A program made the position numbers and the translations under genes. 64,000 bases of DNA from Hansfordia pulvinata (Eukaryota; Ascomycota; Sordariomycetes; Xylariales), in contig BJKQ01000005.1 in NCBI GenBank assembly GCA_006538405.1, positions 2,294,001 through 2,358,000 of the forward strand. The letters run 5' to 3'. The first letter of the stretch is position 1. Every line of letters starts with the position of its first letter. Positions 34,479 to 46,273 of this stretch are shown here, in pieces. The notes below the pieces were generated by a model. It was not told where the DNA came from. It made no database searches and worked only from the letters and a program-made list of their open reading frames with translations.

Positions 34479-36999
34479 GTCGCAGGCTTCAGTGGTGCGC
34501 GCCTAATTTTGTGCAGTAAACAGAGGCGATGCGAGGCAGCGTTTGAACCGGCCGTGTCTCCAGTGAGGATGGCTGTTCCTGGCTCTTCGGACAGGACTGA
34601 TTTGAAGAACATGAGGGCCGTCAGATGCGAGAGACAAGATGGGAAAGCCACAGCGCAGGTCGCATGCGACTCGCTCGCTCGCAAGCTGGATTCGGCTGTC
34701 GTTCACTGCCCTACGATCGCATAGCGACACTGCCTTCCCGCCAGTCGCGGCCGATCCCCGCTTTCTCGCCATGTGTGTGTGTGTGTGTGGGTCCTCTAAG
34801 AATCAACGAACGAACGAACGGGGCGGAGGCGGCGACAGATCGACGTGAAGGGCTGGGCTGGCACGCGCCCCTGTCGGACCCTGCCAAGCCATGAGATCCG
34901 GACACACCCACGGCGGTGCAGGTAAAAAGATTCCTGCTGTAGGGCGCTGCCAGCCTGCTCTCGTAGGCCGCCCTGCCACTCTGCCCCTCTGCCCTCCGCG
35001 AATCCGACGGCCTCGCTTCCGCCGTCCTCCTCCCCGCGGCGGGCTGTGGCTGCCTGCCTGCGTTCGGGTCTCTGGGCGGGCAGGCAGGCAGGCAGACAGG
35101 CAGGCTGGCAGGCCTTGCCTCGCCCTGGGCTGAGCGCGCGGCCCTGACGATGATGGGGGAGCAGGCACAGCTTGCTGACGCGCTGACACAGACGAGACAG
35201 ACATGTTGCGTTCGTGCCCATCCGCACATGGCCATGCTGTGTGTGGGCTTGTTGCAGAACTAATTTTAGCCGTCCACCCAGCCCTAACGGTAGATCGTTC
35301 GTTAGCCACGCCGCCAGCCTCGATAAACACCCCTCTCCAGGCCAGGGCAAGGGGGAAATGTGCAGCTTCAGAATAGGGTTTGCGACGGACCCTTACATGT
35401 GCGAGAGAGGGCGCAGGCACGAGCACGAAATCGCCAGCCCGCGGGGGCGCCACACGCGCGCCATCCCGCGATCTCAAGAGCTGACACGGCACCTTATACA
35501 GCATGTACCTGGCGCTGCATCGTCGGAGTATGCAGCGGCATTCCAGTGCTAGGCCCGGGACACAGCCATGCGGTGATGGAGGCGGCAGCAGTGCCAGCCA
35601 AGCTATTGGGGCAGAGCAGAGCAGACCAGCGTGATGTGAGAGGTGGCTGTTCACGCCGGAATCCTGCTGTGGGCGTATTCTTCGTGACCTTCTCTTTGTG
35701 TTCTCGCTGACTCCCCAATGCCGAGAAGTCCAAGGTCGATCGCTGCCATGGGCGATCTGGTGGTGGTGGTGGTGGTGGTGCTGAAGGGGCCGTTTGCACC
35801 TAGCTAGGACACGCGTATTGCGCGAGACGGCGTCGCCCGCGGACCGCAGTGATGGGGTGAAGAATGTCGAGGCCGCAAAGACGAAAAACCGGGATCTTCC
35901 CAGACTTGCCGGCCCGCGTGATCACGGTGGCCGAGAATCCATGTCGGCCGCTCTCAGGGCCTGGGATGGCGAGTCCTAGGCTCGCGTCGGGGGAGCTGAA
36001 GCCATCGCCAGAAGAAGGAGACGGAGAGGGACCGCAGGCCGTAAGCCGACACAGGAAAGTGCAGTGATGAGGGGAGGTGCTTAGTCGGTCGAGTACCGGA
36101 ATAGAGGCGTCGAGCATCAGCAGTGGCGGCGACGGCGGGCAGACGTGAGTGAGGGTGGGATGTTGCGCCGCGGGAGACTGGCAGCGCGCGGGCCAGCGTG
36201 CAAGTAAGCGTGGGCCAAGTGCCGGCAGTATGAGTAAATGTCGACACCATAATCCGGGGCGGGGCTGTCCAGGACCGGCTAGTCCAGCCGGCGGCCCTCC
36301 CGATCTGGCATGGCTCTTCCGCACTCGTGCAATAAAGGCAGCTTCGGGAGTTAGGCTAGTTCTGGATAGGGACTAGTCTGCACGTCCGCGCCCTGTTTGT
36401 CTGCTCGCACTGGGTGCGCGATACCTCTACGGGGGCTTGCCCAATGAAGTCGTAGCGGGTGAGATGGAAGGCACATGCAGACACTTGACAGAAGCAGACG
36501 CCGGAGCGGAGGCCCGCGCATTCAACCCGGCAGCCACGCCACGCCGGAGGTATTTGCGATGAAAAAGCCCGTGCAGCTCAGCGCCGCGGAAGGGTCAGAG
36601 TAGAGTCGCTTCGTGCTGGTCAGAGTCGCATCGGTGCTGCGGCTGACCTAACCTCAGGCCGTGACCTGTGGCGGGTAAGGCGGGAGCGCGACGGTGGCTG
36701 CTTCTGCCCTGCGTCCCCATGGCCATTATGGCCAATGAGCCAGCACGATGGCAGCCAGGGAGCCCCCTCCTTGTCGAGGGGACTCGAGCAAGTGCCGATC
36801 GTCGACGAGTCGGGCATGCCATCTCATGTCATCCGAGCCACCGTCCTCTGCGCTGTTTGTTACCTGCGGCTACAAGCTGGCTGGTCTAGGTATCCGTAGG
36901 GCGCATGGCGGCCGCAGCGGGGGTGCGCTTAGAGAGTGGCCCAGCTCCCACAACAGAGGGTGGCCACCGGCAGCGGGAGTCCACGAGAGGTATGTGCCT

Positions 37000-39900
37000 A
37001 CATGTGTATGTATACAGCACGATGCAACTACCTAGGTTAGGTACGGCTTACCACTGGCTCGAGACGGTTGGCTCCTGGCTCGAGGCAATTGCCGGCTCAG
37101 GGCTATGGAGTTCTGGTCTCAGGCAGTTCGCGGCGCGAGGCAGTTGGGTGCTAAATTAGCTCAAGGCACAATCCCATCCGGCCGCTGTTGGCCGCGCGCA
37201 AACATGGATGGATGGGCCCGGGTCAGGCTCCCGTCGCGGTGCCGCGCGAAATGGCAGTAGGCGAGTCTATCAGCAGCCCTCATTGGCACAGATAGCCGCG
37301 CTGGTGCGGAGGTCGCAAGCTTCGCCCCGAACCCGCTCTGCTTTGCGGCGTATTCCCCCATACGCGTACCTTAGCGTCGTGGATTCCATGCCAGGCAACC
37401 AACAACCGCACAGAACACCGGTCGAATACTCGTACTCATCGTCAGTCTAACACATGTAACTTGGATGAACGGGTAGGCACGCGCTCACTCATCGTAGGCG
37501 GTGCTAACCCCATTCGCTGTGACCGTGAAGCCCGCGGCTGTTCTCGGCGGCGATGTTGACCAGGATACATGTAGGCCTAGAGAGCGAGGCAGTATACTCG
37601 TACCTGAGTTCAAGCATGGCATTCGTACCCGCACTCATGTACCCCGAACACCCACGGACAACCTACGTACACCCGCCTACCAACCTACCAACACGCTCGT
37701 CCCGTACTTACCCAGATATCTGCAGTCTGGAATTATTATCCACAAGTACGTGTACTGCCAGAGTTGGACCCATAGACTGGAAACTGTATTTCTGCGGAGC
37801 TTGCCGTCGTGATGCGTGTATCCATCTATCAGGTTGTTTTGCTCGGGTGCCTAGGTCGCCGGGCGGGTTGACAGGCCGTACCCAAGGGACCTCTCGATCG
37901 TGTCGAGCCATGTCCTCTCGAAGACCCTGCAAAAACCTAAAACGTGTCCAGCCAGTTGAGTGTTGGAAACAAAGGTACCCGATGCCATATATGTACCTAG
38001 AGAGCGTGCCGCGCCCTCCCAGGTACGTGGGACATGTTCGCGGCCGTGTACCTCCTATCCTAAGGTATCGTTCCCGCACCCCGCCGGGTTGGAAAGTCGG
38101 GGCTCGGCGCATCGAATCTGGGTGGGGGCAACCGAATCGGGCTGTACGCTTCGCTGTAGCCCCTGTTGCGCCCAGTGCAGTGCCCCAGGCACTCACTGCA
38201 GGTGAGGTGTCGTCGCTGTGTTCGGAAACTTTAGCGGAGGGGCCCATAGGTACCGCGCCTCCAGCTGGAGCCTCGCAGGGCTCCAGCTCATTGACTCGCA
38301 GACCTAGCCGCAACTCAAGGACTGTCTGCCACCCAGCACCAGCACCCAGGGTTCCTGCATCGTCAACGCGTCTGCTAGGTACCATCACCACACACCACCT
38401 CGCCGTCGCCCAACCCCACCCGGAGATCCAGCCTGCCGACGCCGCCACTCGGTCTCTAGTCGGATCGTTTTGACTGCCGCTCGCCTTGGTCCAAGCCTGT
38501 CTGTCGTCTGCTGGCATTCACCTGCTCCATCTATTTGCCGCCTCTACACCTCCCACTACCACCCCTCGCCAGCGGCCATCGCCGTCCACCTGCCACTTCC
38601 TACATACCTGCCGAGATCGATATCACATTGGCATTGCCTGTATATTGCCCTCGCTCACTCGAAGACCCCTAAAGGGTCTTGCTTTAGCCCTGTCTGATTA
38701 TCCTGCCCCTTCCAGTCGCAATATTGGCTGCTGCCGCAACACACACACATCATTGCCCCTGCGAGCCCGTCACTCCAGGACAAAAAGTATCGCTCACAAC
38801 GTGGATGCGGTGGCCAGGCAGACGAATCCTACAGGCGTGCGGTCACGAGGCGGTGCCGGCGCCTCCTCCGATCCCCCTCGGTCGTCGGTCAACGACCCCG
38901 CCGACATGACGTCCCGTCCCGAGTCTGGTCGGCCCTACACAGCTCCGAGGGCTCGCGCCCCGCCAGACAGAACCCGGACTGCTCAGAGGCGGCGGAGAGG
39001 CGTCTGGAATAGAACGACCCGGCAGGACAATCGCCAGCAGGGAATCGGTTGCCTGGCGGCGCGATGTGCCGTAGGATTCGACGCGGCGGGCCCCGCTGCC
39101 GCACCGCCAGGCCTGTTTTGCGGGGCCCTTGGGGGGGGGGGGGGGGCACGGGGGGCTATAGTGGTGGCCCAGGACTCCGCGCTTCGTGTTTGGCTGGCTG
39201 GCTGGCTGGCCCCAACCATCCCATGCCCATGCTTCGCGGCCACGGGAACCGGGTGTATCCGTATGCGCGGGTCGCCGTTGAAGACCAGGGAGCCCAACGC
39301 ACGCTACCCGCGGGTAGGCAGATGTCAATTCAGATCTCCTCCTCCACCCACACTATCCACCCAGCCCCATCGCTTGCCGGCGGTGCCCACGGGTGCCGCT
39401 GCCAGCATGGGTTGCGGGAATCCTGGAGCCTGCTCGCATGCAAAGTCGCCTGCCCCGATCTCGTCTGGCACCCCCGGGCCATCGCACCCGCATCCGGGTG
39501 TCTTGACCCAGCAGCACGCTGGCGCCGGGGCCCAGAAAGGACCCCGCGCAGCTTTTGACAGTTGAAGGTCCGACGAAGGTCTACGAGTACCCTGACGACT
39601 TGGTATTACCTGGCTGCCTAGCAAATTATTACTGGACTCCAGATCGTGCAGCAGTGAGCCTTACTCCACCACCATCAACGAGGGCTCTAAGCACTGGACT
39701 CAGCTGCTGCACCCCTGCGTCTGCCGCGAGAGTGGGAGAAGCACCGCGGATTCACGCTGCTTTCCTCGCAGTGGCTCTTGCTGTTGACGGAGCGAGCGGC
39801 CCCTAATGCCTATCTGGGTCACGACTTGGAGGTACTCGTACCCATTGTCTAAGACTCTTCAACGCTTACCGCCCTTTTCCTCCTGTCGCGGACCTAAATA

Positions 39901-42900
39901 GAAAAGGGGGGGGGGCAACGAAGCCCTGTGAGCAGACCACTCGGCCAACCAAAGGTCGCCGTGCCTGCCGGTAGGCCTGAGGGGAGCACGGGGGCCCGAC
40001 TGGGAAACAAGACACGACGCGAGGGAGGCACACAAGACACAGGGCACAAGACACAAGGCAACCTGCCACATTCCAACTCACCGGTCAGAGTCAATGTCTG
40101 CCCGGCCGGCCGGCCAGGCCTGGAGACGGCTCAGGAACGGCAGGCCGGCATTGGGTGCCCTGGCGTTGATTCGTCCCATGTGGCCCGTCTGGGTCCGCGG
40201 GTGTGCTGTGCTGTGACGGTAACCCGGTGGCGTGGAATGCGGGCGGGACGTGTGTTACTCGTACACGCAGTGGCCGCTCTGCTCCATTGGGGCCGTGTTG
40301 GTTTGGTTTCTAGACGTCCGTCCCGGCCAGGAGCGGCGGGTCTGGCCTCGCCCGGCGATCGTACGTTTCCCTGCGCGCTTCACCCTGTACATACGAGCAT
40401 TCATCGCAGACAGCCGCTCGTATTTACCAACGCGGGAGCCGCTGCAGAGCAGATGTGATGCGTGGACCAAGGGTTTCACCGTCTTTGCCAGGGGGCGGCG
40501 CGGTTGCATGAGTTAAATGTACGAGTACATCCACATCGGCCACCCTCCCACCATGGTGTCCATTAGGCACGAGATGTAGGCAGGCCAACTGGGATATCTC
40601 GGCTCAAGTAATGTCATCCATGTGCCGTCGAGTTTCATTCCAGAGTCGTCGAATGCCAGCAACCCGTACCTCGATTTCGTTGGCCGGGTCAGGCATGTAC
40701 TTCCAATATGACTGTGCGCATACCTTAGGTGCCGAGGTGTCGAAGGTACCTATTGGCTTCTTCACTTAGGGGCACCCGACATCCAATGTTGGTACTTACA
40801 TCCTCCCACCAAACGGGATCGGTAGGTGGCTGACCAAGTATAAGTAAGGTAGGTACACCTTGCGGACATGAACGTTTTGGAATGTGTGCCGCACCCATTC
40901 GGGCGCAGTTCGCTGATGATGCGCGGCGGACTGGCCGTTCCGAGCATGTTGCTTGCAGTCTTTGTCAGAGCCGCCTTCTGCAACAGGGCAATGGGCGAGC
41001 GCATCGTCGCCTCTTGCGGCCCTCTCCGGGTCGTGCGTCTCCATGTCGCGGATAAGCCGCGCAGCCCTCCTGGAGCGTGCACTGCGTCACCGGCTGACGG
41101 GCAGCACGGGGGCGTGTGCCAGCTCTGTTGGACGGCACCCGGAGCCCTGAGTGGCGGGATCACTGCCAGGGCTGAGATGATGGTTGCCCGTATGTGGTTG
41201 TTACTGTGGGTGAGCATACCTGGGTATAGGTAAGGTAGGTAGGTACCTGTAGGTAAGTACTCGCAGGAGGTGCCCTCGAGATGCATTCCGTTGGATCCAT
41301 GCGACCTCACGTCCATGCATGGGTGTTTTCTGCATTCCAAATACTTCCAATCACCATGGACTCCACCAACAGCCGGGGTATCCTATCTGTACGTACCTGA
41401 GGTATCTTTAAAAATGTCCGAATCTGCAGTTACACTATAATATCACCTCAACTAGGTATGCCCAGGACATGCTGGACATGGATTCATGGACATGAATTTG
41501 ATTACATCCCTGGGTGCCCTTCGCTACTCTCACGACTCATGTGCCCCTCGCATGAGGTACATGTAGTACTGTAGGTTGCGTCGGGCCGGAGGTTCAAGTT
41601 GCGTGGATTTGTACATGATGTACAGATGTACCTCCTTCCATTGCAACTAACATCGAACAGCCAGCATCCATCCATGGAAGGTGCAGGTGTGGAATATTGG
41701 AATTCAGCTTCGAATCTGTAGCTTGTAACTTGTAACCTGCAACCAGCCGGAAGTCGCGTGTTCTCGCCGTCTGCCCCTCGCGCCTGCCGTCCAATAGGCG
41801 CAGGCCCGGCAATTGAGGCGTTCAGGCTGGCGGGGCCCACACAACCGTGATACCGCCAGCACATGCTCGTAACACAGCACCACCACCACTACCATCACCA
41901 CCTCCACCACCGACGACGATGACGATTCGCTAGCTCCTCTCTCACCTCCAACTGGGCCTGCTCCCGTTACATTCATCGAGCAGAACTCTGCTCCGTCGCC
42001 AACACCCACACACAACCACCCACCCTCCTTTGCTGACCACACCCCGCCCCCATCGTCTCCAGCTCGATCGACGCTGTCGGTGCGTGGGCCTGCCTGCCTG
42101 CCCGCCCTCCACCAACGCCACGCCTGTCTGCTGATGACCGACTGTCGAGACAGTGTTTCAAAATGAAGGACGCTGCTTCTACTGCTACTGCTACTGCTGC
42201 TGCCGCCGCCGCCACCGTCGCTGCTGGACTCCATCTGTCAGCCTTCTCCACGCCAGTCAATGGGGGCCTTGGGGGCCTGATGCGCGCTGCACGGCCGCCC
42301 TGACCCTCCTCTCCACCGCCCCTCCTTGGTCCCCTACAGCCCTTTTCTACGGGAGACAACGAGTACCTCATGTTCTACAGCCCCAGCACTGCCGTCCGGC
42401 TTCGCAGTGCCAAGTGCACAGGCGCTTCAAGACATCCATTTCGTCTGCCGCCGCACGTGGCCTGCCACACCACCACCTGGCTTTCGCCTGCGAGACACGG
42501 TGCACTGCCCGCGACCTGCCCGCCTGTCCACGCGCCACGACCCCCGTCCTCGACATGGCGTAGGTGGCGGTCTGGACGGCTATAGCGGTTCTGATTCACC
42601 ATGAACCACCTTGTGTGGCCAGTGGTTTCATATCTCGACCGCCTCAGCCCCTCGTGCGACCTGGCCGGGCAGGTTCTCGCCGCTGATGGGTGTCGGTTCT
42701 ACGCTCTACCAAACCCGAGAGCCTGCCCCGCGTAGCGACGGGCGGCAACGCGTGCTTGCAAGAGCCTCGTGCGCTGATCCCGGCCTGCAGCAAAGTCGAT
42801 CACCCACAAAGTTGGGTCTGCCTCGTCCGCCTCCTCCTCCTCCTCCTCCTCCTCACGCTCCTCCTCCCTACCTCGTCCCAGTGCAGATCGCTGCTGCGGG

Positions 42901-44796
42901 CTGGAACCAAAGCTTGGCTCGCATCGTCTTCCCCGTGCCTCTGCCGCTGGCCGCCGCCATCGCCGCCCGTCGCGTACCAACACTACATTCCCGGCCTTCC
43001 CAGCCTGCCACGATACATCATCCCTGCTTGGGCAAAGAAACTCCTCTTACTACCCTCTGAACTGCGCGTGTGCTGTGCCAGCCCTTTCGAGTCTTCCAGT
43101 GTTACTGAAAGCAGAAGGCCTCCTTTCCCAATTCTCTCATGACGTGCAGATCTGACAATGTTTTGGTCCTACGTCTTATGCATCACTGTACTACACCACT
43201 CTCCCCTGTTCTTTTTTTGGCCGCTGCAGTCGATTGGGGGAGGACCACTGGGATAGGCCGACGCACGAAGAATTCTGATTCGCTCGCGAGGCTTGGCTGG
43301 GGCGGATGGGGCTGTGGAAGAAGGGCTCGCTTTCTTTCTGTCTTACCTGCCAACCCAAGACCCTGGCCTGATCAAGTCTTGCATGTACGCGGCGCGCGCT
43401 TTGCAGGTACGTATCGCGCGTGTGCGCATCGCCTCCCCACGCCGGGTCGTACCATTGACAAATTGCAGCCGAACGATCGGCGGCGAGCAAGGCACACTCG
43501 GGCCTCGAAGCCAGGCCGCCCCGAGGTCACGCTGCCGACCGGGGCACATTGGAGCTAGCTGGGCACACCGGGTTGGCAGCTCTGGCCTAACTGGGAACTT
43601 GCTGCTCGTCCATGGATAGACGCGACGAATCGGCAGTGCGGCCGCTCAAACTATACAGTCGCGCATCGCTCCGCGAGCCTCCAGCGCGCGCCTCCCGGCG
43701 GGTGGGCCAGCTAGCTCCGTCACATCAGGCTGGCCGCCGGGGTTGTGGCTGCCTGGAGAAGAAGAGAATGCGAGCAAGACCTCGGTGCGGTGGGTTGCCC
43801 CCCCACTGACCAGAGCGAGTTCGAGCCTGTGCGTGCCCTTCCGGCAATCGAGAGGCGCGGACCGAGCTGGCAGAAGCAATAGGAACCCGCCCACCGGGCG
43901 TCCGCGTTGGCAGCAAGCTGCTTGGGTTGCGGCATCGAGGGCGCCTCGCCATTGGATCTGGGCGTGACCCCTGTCGTCGGCGGCGAGGCGAAGCAGGCCT
44001 CTAGTTCCCCGGGACCCGCGTCGAGTCTTGGTACCTGGTGGCCGTCGCCGGTTGGCCAAGGCTCGCAAAGTCCGTACGGCCACACGGCTCAGCTGCATGC
44101 AAGACACCACGACCCCAAGCCCTTCGCGGTAAGGCCTGAAAGTGAAAACAACCCAAGACGCTCTGACGACGAGCCGGCGAAATGCGGGGGCCAAAGATTC
44201 GAGTGCCACCGCGTCCTGTTCATCGTATTGCGCCCCGGCCTTGCTGCAACAGCGCGTCCGCAGTCAACCGGGAGAGGGCCCACGTCGACACCCACCTGCT
44301 CCCCCCCCCCCCCCTCCCCTCCCTTGGACGATACAAGCGCCTCTCGCATCGCCGCAACGGCACTTTTACCTGGCCTGACTGACTACTCGTAGTAGGTTTG
44401 CTCGTCTGCCTCGATCTGTGAAAGACGACATAATCAGACCCCTGTCCCACCCGGGGCCACTTTAGCGCAGCCGCCTTTTTCCCTGGGAGGCGCACGCCGG
44501 TACCTTTGCAGCCCTGCTGGGCTTCGGAGACCGGGCTTCCCGCTGCCTGCCTTTAGGTTGCAGCCGGGATGGATGCGTTACTCTGATGCCTGCTTTGCGC
44601 GAGAGCGAGTGACCGCGGGCTGGGCTGCGTATGCAAATGGCCCTGAACTCACTCACCTCTCTGCCTCGTTACCAACCCCATCTCCATCACGTCTCTAATC
44701 ATACCCCGGCGTCTGCCTTGGAAAACCGTACCTTCTGCAGGTAACGCTCTGGATGCGAGCTGAATCACAAGATTGGTCATTCGAGGCTGTTTGTTA
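37000..44796. other. Gene desert, part 2, upstream of the bANK gene
   Basis: No supportable gene. Seven TACGAGTA/TACTCGTA octamers lie between 37427 and 44391. TAGGTA/CCTACC clusters occur, the densest at 41228-41256. There are G (39131-39146) and C (44301-44314) runs and CTC triplets (about 42830-42856). The pyrimidine-rich stretch 41880-43140, with CAC/CTC/CTG triplets, resembles leader or promoter DNA of fungal regulatory genes and could be transcribed. That is inference. Confidence 0.5.
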
Positions 44797-44804
44797 TCAT
44801 CCCC

Positions 44805-44813
44805 TATAATAAG
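44805..44813 (+). promoter_or_regulatory. TATA-like element of the bANK gene
   Basis: TATAATAAG lies about 130 bp before the start codon, with an inverted CCAAT box (ATTGG at 44772-44776) about 30 bp further upstream. The spacing suits a core promoter. Confidence 0.45.
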
Positions 44814-44943
44814 ACTCTCCTCCTCCTCCTCTTCCGGCTTCTATTCACATAGCCCTCTCTTGTCATCTGCTTTCAAGCAACAAGATTCCCATCTCCCAGT
44901 GCCATTCCCCTTCATCCCGGACACAAACCCATCATTCTCCAAA

Positions 44944-46273
44944 ATGACGGCATCTACGCAGTCTGCCGCGGCGGGTTCCGGCCGCAACGGCCGCCCCTTG
45001 ACCACCTCTTACGTGGACCTGATGCGCCCAGACGAGGACTGGAGAAACCTCCCCGATGCTGCCGAGAGGCGCAAGATTCAGAACAGACTTGCCCAGCGTG
45101 CTTACCGTAAGTGTAGACAACCCCCCTTTCCCCACCGAGCTCCGCCACCCAAGCCCTTACCAGTTGGCTCTCCTCCTATAATAAACAACGTGGCTAATCA
45201 AACCCACAGGTCGCAACATGCGTGACCGGACGAAGGAGGTCGAGAGACTCAAGAAGCAGCTGCAACAACTACAGAACTCTGCCGGCCAGGAGAGCCAAAG
45301 AACGCCACCCCCTGAGAACCAGTCGCCCTCGCCGTCGGGCACCAGCTCCAACAACGGAGACCCCAGGCACAACGGGGCCATCACGCCGCCGATGCAGCGC
45401 ATCGGCGACTTTGCGCCTCCCCAGTCCTGGACCCCTCCGGCGGGGTCTGAGGCCATCAGCGGCCTCGGCCTCACGGCTGACGGCGAGCACCCTCTGCAGT
45501 TCGACACCTCCACCTTCTTCCCTAACCTGCAACCACCCCACGAGGCCATGGCTGGTCTCTCTCAGGCGGCATCCTCGGCGAGGAGGTCTCGCGCCGTCAC
45601 GACCCCTTCGATGGCCTCCCAGGGCATGCCCAACAACCACATCCGCAGCAACAGCACCGGCCCTATGATCATGGCCTCCAACTGCAACAGCCCTCACGTC
45701 AACCAGTGGGGTCAGGCGACGAGCCCGGGACGCAGCGACTCGCTGCAGGTGCCGGCGATGGCGGCCGCGCCTGGCCAGAGCCCCATGCTCAACATGTGCG
45801 GCAGCCCCGAAGACTCGCCGTTCCTGCAACAGCAGCCTCAGAGCACCGTGTACCCGCCACCTCCCGACTCTTCCGACATGCACCCCCGGTCCGGGTGGTC
45901 GACGCCAGCCGCGCTCGAGAACAGCCGCGCCTCGCCGCCGCTCGTGACCTCGTACATGGACCATCCCGGCAGGATGGGAGCGATGACTGCCATGAGCATC
46001 AGCAGCGGCAAGCCCCTCCCGGAGACAACAGCACCGCTGCTCCACTTTGCCATTGTGAGCGGCCAGGTTGACACCCTGCGCCTGCTGCTGACACGCTACG
46101 ACATCAACATCAATGGGCGAGACAGTGTCGGCTACACGCCGCTGCAGCGTGCCGTCTGCAACGGCCGCTCCGACATGGCCGCCATCCTCATGGAGCACGG
46201 CGCTACTGTGGACGGGGTTGAGGGCTTCGAGTCTCATGCCCCACAGCAACAGCAGCAGCAGCAACAACAATAG
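44944..46273 (+). CDS. bZIP-type basic region plus ankyrin (bANK) transcription factor
   Basis: Two exons, 44944-45106 and 45210-46273, with a 103-bp intron (CTAAT branch) that splits an arginine codon inside the DNA-binding basic region. The protein is 408 residues with no frame break. The basic region is RRKIQNRLAQRAY plus RRNMRDRTKEVERLKKQL (about 44-75), with only a short, poor leucine zipper. A long Ser/Pro-rich middle follows, then two ankyrin-like repeats (about 328-390: TAPLLHFAIVSGQVDTLRLL and GYTPLQRAVCNGRSDMAAIL) and a C-terminal glutamine run. Basic region plus ankyrin repeats is the bANK layout known from Cochliobolus TOXE, a pathway regulator. Target genes here are unknown; no biosynthetic cluster is visible nearby. 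Confidence 0.87.

Larger units (their letters stand above)
31241..36999. other. Gene desert, part 1
   Basis: No supportable gene. It is full of simple repeats: G run 31363-31384 (22 bases), GA repeat about 31677-31696, C run 31719-31734 (16), GGCT tetramers at about 32138-32156, 33200-33222 and 33524-33553, a T run near 33668, C run 34456-34478 (23), GT repeat about 34772-34788, GCAG tetramers 35075-35103 and GGT triplets about 35758-35781. Open frames here are low-complexity Pro/Arg/Ala sequences mirrored on the other strand. Confidence 0.6.

Noticed and set aside
35070..35103. Possible CRISPR-like or satellite array
   Set aside because: Only a short GCAG tetramer microsatellite; no repeat-spacer structure, and not expected in this organism.
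34803..35654. 283-codon minus-strand open frame
   Set aside because: It reads through CAGG tetramer repeats (Ala-Cys-Leu-Pro runs) and has no conserved motif.
37553..39565. Two long plus-strand open frames (306 and 359 codons)
   Set aside because: They have mixed composition without folded-looking segments and run through tandem repeats and a G run. No family resemblance.
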